64,000 bases of DNA from Pararoseomonas baculiformis (GTDB taxonomy: Bacteria > Pseudomonadota > Alphaproteobacteria > Acetobacterales > Acetobacteraceae). Each line of letters starts with the position of its first letter. Position 1 is the first letter of the stretch. Shown one piece after another: positions 54,502-60,700 of this stretch. The stretch spans positions 1 to 64,000 of the forward strand of contig NZ_JAGIZB010000008.1 in the NCBI RefSeq assembly GCF_017813395.1, read 5' to 3'. Under the pieces are notes generated by a model. That model searched no databases and was not told where the DNA came from. It worked only from the letters and a program-made list of their open reading frames with translations. A program made the translations under genes and the position numbers.

Positions 54502-54855
54502 CTATCGCCTGTTGCGGAACACGACTCCCTCGCCGGCTCCCTCAAGCCCACGGCGCACCTCGACCCGATCCAGGCCAGGAATGGCCTTATCAAGGTGCCG
54601 GCAGAACCACCCGGCCACGTTCTCCAATGTCGGGATTTCCAGGCCTTCGACGTCGTTCAGGTAGGTGTGGTCCACCTTCTTCCGCAGCTCGGAGATGATG
54701 GGGTCGACCTCAAGGAGATCGTGGGACCAGCCAAAGACGGGATGCGGTTCACCGGTAAGCACCACCTTGACCTTGAAGGTGTGCCCATGGAGCGGAGTGT
54801 CGGGGGTAGTTTTATGTGCCGCTTCGAAGGTAAATTCCCGGAACATTTCGATCAC
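54502..54855 (-). CDS. PTPS/QueD-family protein lacking the catalytic Cys
   Basis: A 117-residue 6-pyruvoyl-tetrahydropterin synthase fold protein. Zinc ligands His14 (FEAAHK), His23 and His25 (PLHGHTF) are present, as is VDHTYLND (Asp62, His63) and PTLEN (Glu78). In QueD/PTPS enzymes a Cys in a CxxxHGH or longer-spaced motif acts in catalysis. Here that stretch is DTPLHGH with Asp19 at the Cys position of CxxxHGH; the only Cys is residue 85. It may therefore be a variant that processes dihydroneopterin triphosphate to a different pterin. It is first in the folE-pruR-dcpA-like operon. The start is GTG 54855 or ATG 54846. Confidence 0.85.
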   Translation of the reverse strand: MIEMFREFTFEAAHKTTPDTPLHGHTFKVKVVLTGEPHPVFGWSHDLLEVDPIISELRKKVDHTYLNDVEGLEIPTLENVAGWFCRHLDKAIPGLDRVEVRRGLEGAGEGVVFRNRR

Positions 54856-54927
54856 GACAAAATCACCCCCAAGAAGCCACGCGCGACAAGCGAGCGATGT
54901 TTACCCGCATACCGTGCCGTTGGAGAC

Positions 54928-54958
54928 AGCATACAACCATTCTCTCACGACTGGTCAA
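54928..54958 (-). promoter_or_regulatory. Weak sigma-70-like promoter candidate for the pterin operon
   Basis: On the minus strand TTGACC (54958-54953) is followed 19 nt later by TATGCT (54933-54928), about 73 bp upstream of the PTPS-like start. Spacing is long and the -10 is poor, so this is only a candidate. Confidence 0.2.
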
Positions 54959-55089
54959 GATTCCTTGAGGCCAGTCAATGCATCGTGAGCATAGCTGATC
55001 CAGATCTCCCGTTGCGGTCTGATGGTGCGCCTCCGTCGCAATTGCAAATTGACGCTGTTCGGCCGCAGAATGGCGCGGATGAGATGGAG

Positions 55090-55260
55090 CGTGGAGGTAC
55101 CCACGAGACGCGCCCATTCTGGGGAGTGGGCCGCGTTGTGATCCTCGATCCGGGCCGGAAGTTGCTGAAACAAGGCAGCGGGACCGAATTTAGAATGGAT
55201 ACAGGCATGGCCGTGCTTGAGGGTCCGCCCAACGGCTTCGTTGACGCCCCTGTTCCCGAG
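55090..55260 (-). pseudogene. Possible IS3-type transposase C-terminal remnant
   Basis: The minus-strand frame reads GNRGVNEAVGRTLKHGHACI, then AALFQQLPARIEDHNAAHS. This resembles the NGxAEAFVKTLKRDY...LPAWIEDYNxxHPH end of IS3-group transposases, but is degenerate and short. Confidence 0.3.
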
Positions 55261-55752
55261 GCTGCGGTCCGCGGCGAAAAAGGCGACAAGGTCAAGCGCG
55301 CGGCGATGCCGCGTGTGTCGTACGCGCCCTAGGTCGGGCTGTTGTTGGCTATCGACTGCATAGGGTGGAGCGCCCGGGGCACGTAGAACGCCACTCAAGG
55401 CAGTCCACCACCACGGCCCGGATCCTTTCCCTGCAAATGCCGCCGGCGGTGATGACCGGGGCCATGACCTCGCGGTCATGGTGCCCACAGCAAGTGCCCG
55501 GCACGTGACGTCCCCCTACCATCAGAGGATCTCCAGGCCATGCCGTGGCGTTCCAAAGGCGAACCGGACTCACCTAACTGTCCGACATGCAGAGACTACT
55601 TCGCAGCCTTTACGCGCACCGGTGGCAGACGAAGACGGGCATCTACGATGCGCTGCTCAGTTCGCCGCACCCGAGCCTTCGGCATGGGTGCTAAGCGCCA
55701 GGCGATGGAGACCGCGATTCCCCTGAGGCCTTCCGGTAGTTAGAAGGTCGTC

Positions 55753-56172
55753 ATGGACAACAGCATGGCGGTCAAGCCCTACAGCAAGCTGAGGGGTGAT
55801 CCCTACCGGGCGTACGAGGAACTACCTGCTGAAGTCCGCCAAGCTCTTCAGGAGGCGCTGGTGGACTGGTGCCCTCTCCGCGCGCGCGAATGGCACCTTC
55901 ACTTGCTGCGCCGGCAGCGCCTGCGGCCGGCCCAGGCTGCTTTTTTCCTCGTCCAGACTATCCGCGGCCAGGATCACGCTGAACTGGCCGCCTTCGCGAG
56001 AACATGGCCGAAAGGCGCCAAGGCCTATCCTCACCTCGCCGCGGGCGCGTCGATCCAACGTTACGCTGGGACCGGCGGGATCCCTGCGGCCAAGCCAGTT
56101 CTTGTCACCCCAACGAAATCGCAGCCCAAGGTGAGCAAAAAGCAGCTTTTGCGCCGCCGCACTAAGCGCTGA
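55753..56172 (+). CDS. Conserved hypothetical protein
   Basis: A 139-residue soluble protein. Landmarks are DPYRAYEELPAEVRQALQEA, a DWCPLRAREWHLHLLRRQ stretch, and a lysine-rich basic C-terminus (KSQPKVSKKQLLRRRTKR). The basic tail suggests nucleic-acid contact. I recall similar small proteins in Acetobacteraceae but not a function. ATG 55753; ATG 55765 is an alternative. Confidence 0.6.
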   Translation: MDNSMAVKPYSKLRGDPYRAYEELPAEVRQALQEALVDWCPLRAREWHLHLLRRQRLRPAQAAFFLVQTIRGQDHAELAAFARTWPKGAKAYPHLAAGASIQRYAGTGGIPAAKPVLVTPTKSQPKVSKKQLLRRRTKR

Positions 56173-56646
56173 GCCTTGCCTTTGTGAATTGGTTCGCGGT
56201 CGAGCTCTGAGTTCATGGGAGACCATGCCTTTCGGGCTTGGATAGCAGGCGCTTCGATCAGGGCGGTGCTGGGGCAATGGCTGTTGTCGTTGCGCGAACC
56301 AAATGCACTTTCCGGCCGCAATTAACCAGGCGCACGTGGCGGCGTCCGCCAAGCCGTTCGTGGATGGGCTGTTGGGCGCTGTGCGGCGCAGGACCGGGTG
56401 AATGCAGGCTGGACGGCGGGGGTCCGCGGCCGCGGGGCAGTAAGCTACTCCTGACCTTGGGCCGCTTGGATATCAGGCTTCACGCCCGTCGCGCACAGGG
56501 TAGCGCTCGGAAGCTCCTTTAGGGGCGGATTGGTCATCATCCAGCCCGCCCGGAAGCGGGCGCCGGCCTCCCTCTGCCCCTTTCAGGGCGCTCGGCGGAA
56601 ACCTTCACCTCAACCGATCTGAGCAACACGACCACCCGGAAGCGCC
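56173..56646. other. Intergenic, no supported gene
   Basis: A 474-bp stretch upstream of the PEP-CTERM regulatory region. Only short, low-quality frames. Confidence 0.4.
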
Positions 56647-56663
56647 TGTCGGAAATTTTGACA
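56647..56663. promoter_or_regulatory. Candidate enhancer-binding-protein site
   Basis: TGTCGGAAATTTTGACA is a 17-bp imperfect palindrome with mismatches only at positions 5-6/12-13 and the centre. It lies 60 bp upstream of the sigma-54 element, a normal place for a PrsR-type activator site. It also contains a TTGACA, but no partner -10 was found. Confidence 0.45.
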
Positions 56664-56723
56664 ACTGTACGTAGTCGATCCGAATCCGGACGAAATTCCG
56701 TTCCTTTTCCGCGTGTTATCTGG

Positions 56724-56739
56724 TGGCATCGTTGTTGCT
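56724..56739 (+). promoter_or_regulatory. Sigma-54 (-24/-12) promoter
   Basis: TGGCATCGTTGTTGCT matches the RpoN consensus TGGCACG-N4-TTGCW with exact spacing; two mismatches fall at positions 6 and 7. It lies 77 bp upstream of the PEP-CTERM protein start. Sigma-54 with the response regulator PrsR is known to drive PEP-CTERM genes in other bacteria. Confidence 0.7.
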
Positions 56740-56816
56740 ATCTCCCCTCCATACCAAGGGCCGAAACAGCCTTCGAGCGGCGGAGGTCAGAAGCCCTGGG
56801 GTAAGGAGACGAACTG

Positions 56817-57551
56817 ATGAAGTTCAAGACAGCTGCAGCGGCCCTCGGGCTGGGTCTCGGAATGGCGGTTTCGGCCGGCACCGCTGATGCGGCGCTGGTG
56901 ATCAGCTACCAGATCGGCGGGGGCGCCGTGTCCAGCTGCGCCGACGGCGCCGCCTGCGACTTCAACACCATCGAGGGCGCCGTCAGCACCTTCGTGACGG
57001 GTGCGGGCTACAACTTCTTCATCGAGACCGCCCAGAGCTATCCCGCCGTCGGCAGCCAGGCGATGCCCGTGCTGCGCATGGCCGTGGAGGGCAACACCGC
57101 GCCGGGCACCGGGGACGCACCGACCCTGAGGCTCATGGCGACGCAGACCGGCTTCACCACCCTGGGCACCACGCCCTTCGACCTGGCGTCCACCGTCAAC
57201 TTCCCTGCCTTCGCCGACAACGGCGCCCTGCAGGCGACGGCGACCTACAGCTACTACCTCGACAACAGCAACACGGAATTCGGCACCGGCATGCAAATCG
57301 GCTCCGAGTCCTTCGCCTATAACGGCATCCTGACCTCGGCGCAGTCCACCAACCAGCTCGTCTCCGCGAACCCGGATGGCAGCTTCTCGCTCACCTCGAT
57401 GCTCGTTCTCTCGGGCATCGACCGGGGCAGGGGCTTCAGCGCCAACTCCGTGGTGAGCGCCGTGCCCGAGCCCGCCAGCCTGGCCCTGCTCGGGATGGGG
57501 CTGCTCGGCCTCGGCATGACCCGCCGCGCCGGCCGGCGTAAGGCGGCCTGA
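56817..57551 (+). CDS. PEP-CTERM sorting domain protein
   Basis: A 244-residue exported protein. The signal peptide (KFKTAAAALGLGLGMAVSAG, cleavage near ADA) is followed by a Ser/Thr/Ala-rich beta-strand domain with two Cys (SSCADGAACDF). The C-terminal tripartite sorting signal is VPEPASLALLGMGLLGLGM plus the basic tail TRRAGRRKAA. Exosortase cleaves such proteins and links them to the surface or exopolysaccharide; the exosortase/EPS locus is not in the window. AAGGAG lies 8 nt upstream. It is monocistronic and driven by a sigma-54 promoter. Confidence 0.93.
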   Translation: MKFKTAAAALGLGLGMAVSAGTADAALVISYQIGGGAVSSCADGAACDFNTIEGAVSTFVTGAGYNFFIETAQSYPAVGSQAMPVLRMAVEGNTAPGTGDAPTLRLMATQTGFTTLGTTPFDLASTVNFPAFADNGALQATATYSYYLDNSNTEFGTGMQIGSESFAYNGILTSAQSTNQLVSANPDGSFSLTSMLVLSGIDRGRGFSANSVVSAVPEPASLALLGMGLLGLGMTRRAGRRKAA

Positions 57552-57585
57552 CGCGTCGCGTCAGCCGCTGTAAGAAAATCTGACA

Positions 57586-57610
57586 GGAACGCGCCAGCAC
57601 GGCGCGTTCC
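57586..57610 (+). terminator. Terminator-like hairpin after the PEP-CTERM gene
   Basis: GGAACGCGCC, a 5-nt loop, then GGCGCGTTCC form a perfect 10-bp stem 34 bp after the stop. There is no long U-run. A second short hairpin (CTGACGC-GTC-GCGTCAG) overlaps the stop codon at 57548-57564. Confidence 0.65.
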
Positions 57611-57670
57611 ACCAAGGCATTTGCATCCCGAGCCCTTTCGCTTGGAATGCAAAGCCACTTCAGCCCTTAT

Positions 57671-57705
57671 CAGGTTGCCGCCGTCCCCAGGGGGGCGGCA
57701 GCCTG
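57671..57705 (-). terminator. Terminator-like hairpin after the repeat-protein gene
   Basis: CAGGTTGCCGCC pairs with GGCGGCAGCCTG over 12 bp with one G-T wobble and an 11-nt loop, just beyond the stop at 57711. It separates the two convergent genes together with the hairpin at 57586. Confidence 0.6.
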
Positions 57706-57710
57706 CCTGA

Positions 57711-60700
57711 TCAGGTCCAGAGGAAGTCGCTGGCCGAGAGCTTCGACAGCGACACGCCCGAGAGCGTGATCTGCAGATCCACGGTTCCGTCGCCGTTGGC
57801 GTCCACCTGGAGCTGGTCGGTGGCGTCGATGAAGCGAGCCTCCGAATTGCCGCTCCGCGTGAAGGCTTTCTCGCCGACGAAGGCGAACTTCCCGGTCAGC
57901 ATGCCCTCAAAGACCAGAAGATCCTCGCGCGGGGCGAAGTCCGCGATCCGATCCGCCGCGGCCGGGGTGGACGAACCCACCGTGAAGACGAAGCGGTCCG
58001 CTCCAGAACCGCCGATCAGCAGGTCGGCCCCCTTACCGCCAACCAGAACGTCGTTGCCGGCGCCGCCCTCGATCCGAGCGCCGACATTGCCGGTCACGGT
58101 GATCCGGTCACTGCCGTTTCCGCCGATGATCTCCTCCGTGTTGGTCACCGTAACAACATTGTTGCTGTGAGCGAGCACCAGGCGGTCAAACCCGCCGCCG
58201 AGGTCGACGGTGCCGTTGGTAATGGCGGTCGTAAAGGTAACCACATCCGCCCCGCTGCCGCCGATGATCGTCTCGACATTGGCAACCGAGACGCGGTTCC
58301 CCGCGCCGCTCGCCAGCGTCAGCCGGTCCGCACCACCGCCCAGGTCCACCGTCACGCCGTTCGCCACGCCGAGAGTGACGTCGTCCGCCGCGGAGCCGCC
58401 GATGATCGTCTCCGTGTTCGAGACAGTCAGGCGGTTCACACCGGCCGAGGAGAGGACCAGCTTGTCCACGCCGCCGCCCAGGTCAACCGTGATACCGGAC
58501 ACCGCGGTTCCGAGCGTCACCTCATCCGCCGCCGAGCCACCGACGATCGTCTCCGTGTTCGAGACGGTCAGCCGGTTCGCGCCCGCCGAGGACAGGATTA
58601 GCTTGTCCGCCCCATCGCCCAGATTCACGGTGATGCCGGACGCCGCGGTTCCGAGCGTCACCTCGTCCGCCGCCGAGCCGCCCATGATTGTCTCCGTGTT
58701 GGAGACGGTCAGCCGGTTCGCACCCGCCGAGGACAGCACCAGACGGTCATTGTTCCCGCCCAGGTCCACCAGACCGCCCAGCATCGCCGTGCCAAGCGTC
58801 ACCGTATCGGCGCCGTTCCCGCCAATGATCTCCTCGGTGTTGGTCACGGTGACGCTGTTGTTGCTATGGGCGAGCACAAGGCGATCCGAGCCGCCGCCCA
58901 GATCCACGGTGCCGTTGTTGATGGCGGTCGTGAAGGTGACCACGTCCGCACCGCTGCCGCCGATCACCGTTTCGGTGTCAGCCACCGACAGGCGGTTGCC
59001 GCCGGCGCTGAGGACCAGCCGGTCCACGCCGCCGCCAAGGTTGATGACGGCACCGTTGACCGGCGCGGTCAGGGTCACGTCATCCGCCCCGCTGCCGCCG
59101 ATGATCGTCTCGACATTGGCAACCGAGACGCGGTTCCCCACGCCACTCGCCAGCGTCAGCCGGTCCGCACCACCGCCCAGGTCCACCGTCACGCCGTTCG
59201 CCGCGCCGAGAGTGACGTCGTCCGCCGCGGAGCCGCCGATGATCGTTTCCGTGTTCGAGACAGTCAGGCGGTTCGCACCGGCCGAGGAGAGGACCAGCTT
59301 GTCCACGCCGCCGCCCAGGTCGACCGTGATACCGGACACCGCGGTTCCGAGCGTCACCTCATCCGCCGCCGAGCCGCCGATGATCGTCTCCGTGTTCGAA
59401 ACGGTCAGCCGGTTCGCGCCCGCCGAGGACAGGACCAGGCGGTCATTGTTCGCGCCCAGGTCCACCTTGCCACCCAGCATCGCCGTGCCAAGCGTCACCG
59501 TGTCGGCGCCGTTGCCGCCGATGATCTCCTCGGTGTTGGAAACCGTGAGCGTGTAGGCGCTCGAGGCAGACAGCGTCAAGCGATCCTTGCCACCGCCCAG
59601 GTCGATCGTCCCCATGCCGGACAGAGTGCCGAGCGTGATGTCGTCATCGCCCGTGCTGCCAATGATCGTCTCAGTATTCGTGACACGCAGCGAGTTCGGC
59701 CCCTTGTTGGACAGGACGAGACGGTCGGCACCGCCGCCCAGGTCCACTGTGCCGCCCCGGATATCCACGTACAGGGTGACGTCGTCGGCGCCGTTTCCGC
59801 CGATGATGGTCTCCGCCCTTGCGACCGAGATCTTGCCCCCGGCATTCGACAGAACCAGCCGGTCCACGCCACCGCCCAGATCGACGACCAGGTCCGGCGA
59901 CGAGGTGGTCAGCGTCACGTCATCGGCAGCGGAACCACCGGTGATCTTCTCCGCGCCAGCAACGGTGATGCGGTTCGGGCCGGCATTGGACAGCTCCAGC
60001 GTGTCCTTCCCGTCACCCAGGTCGACGACGAGGCCGGAAACCGCGCTCACGAGCTTCAGCGTGTCGTTGCCCGCGCCCAGCATGACGGAGCCGCCGGTCG
60101 CAACGCCGCCGAAGGTGATCTCGTCCGCGCCAGATCCACCGATCACGGTCTCGACCCCGATCGTGGTGATGACGTTACGGCCATCCGCAAGGTTAAGCCG
60201 GTCAGAGCCGCCACGCAGGTCGATGGTGGCCCCGATAATGGCCGTGCCGAGCGTCACGGTATCCGTGTTGCTGCCGCCGATCACCGTCTCCACATTCGAG
60301 ACCGTCACGCGGTTGCCGCTGTTCTGGTGAAGCGTCAGCTTGTCCACGCCGGCGCCGAGATCCACCACAGTGCCGGAAGCGGCAGTCGCGAGCGTGACGT
60401 CATCCGCCCCAGCGCTGCCCACGATGAATTCCGTGTTGGACACCGTGACGCGCGTCGGCGCATTGCCGGAGAGGATCAGCCGATCCACGCCACCGCTGAG
60501 ATCGACGAAAGCACCCAACGGGGCGAGAGTGAGCGTGACCTCATCGGCCGCCGAGCCGCTGCCCAGCACGGTTTCCGTGTTCGCGACGGTGAGCCTGTTC
60601 GGGCCGTTGCCGGACAGGATGAGGCGGTCATCGCCACCGCCGAGATCCACCGTCGCGCCCTGCACCGCGGTGCCAAGCGTGACCTTGTCCGCCCCCGAGC

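Larger units (their letters stand above)
54856..55752. other. Intergenic, mostly without a supported gene
   Basis: An 897-bp gap upstream of the pterin operon. It contains the operon promoter region (54928-54958) and a possible transposase remnant at 55090-55260. The remaining frames are short and lack motifs. Confidence 0.4.

Noticed and set aside
53809..55332. A 507-codon plus-strand frame across folE and the PTPS-like gene
   Set aside because: It lies antisense to two well-supported enzymes with visible zinc ligands and has no domain of its own.
54955..55488. A 177-codon minus-strand open frame upstream of the pterin operon
   Set aside because: Only a short segment resembles a transposase end; the rest is low-complexity. 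Listed as a possible remnant rather than a gene.
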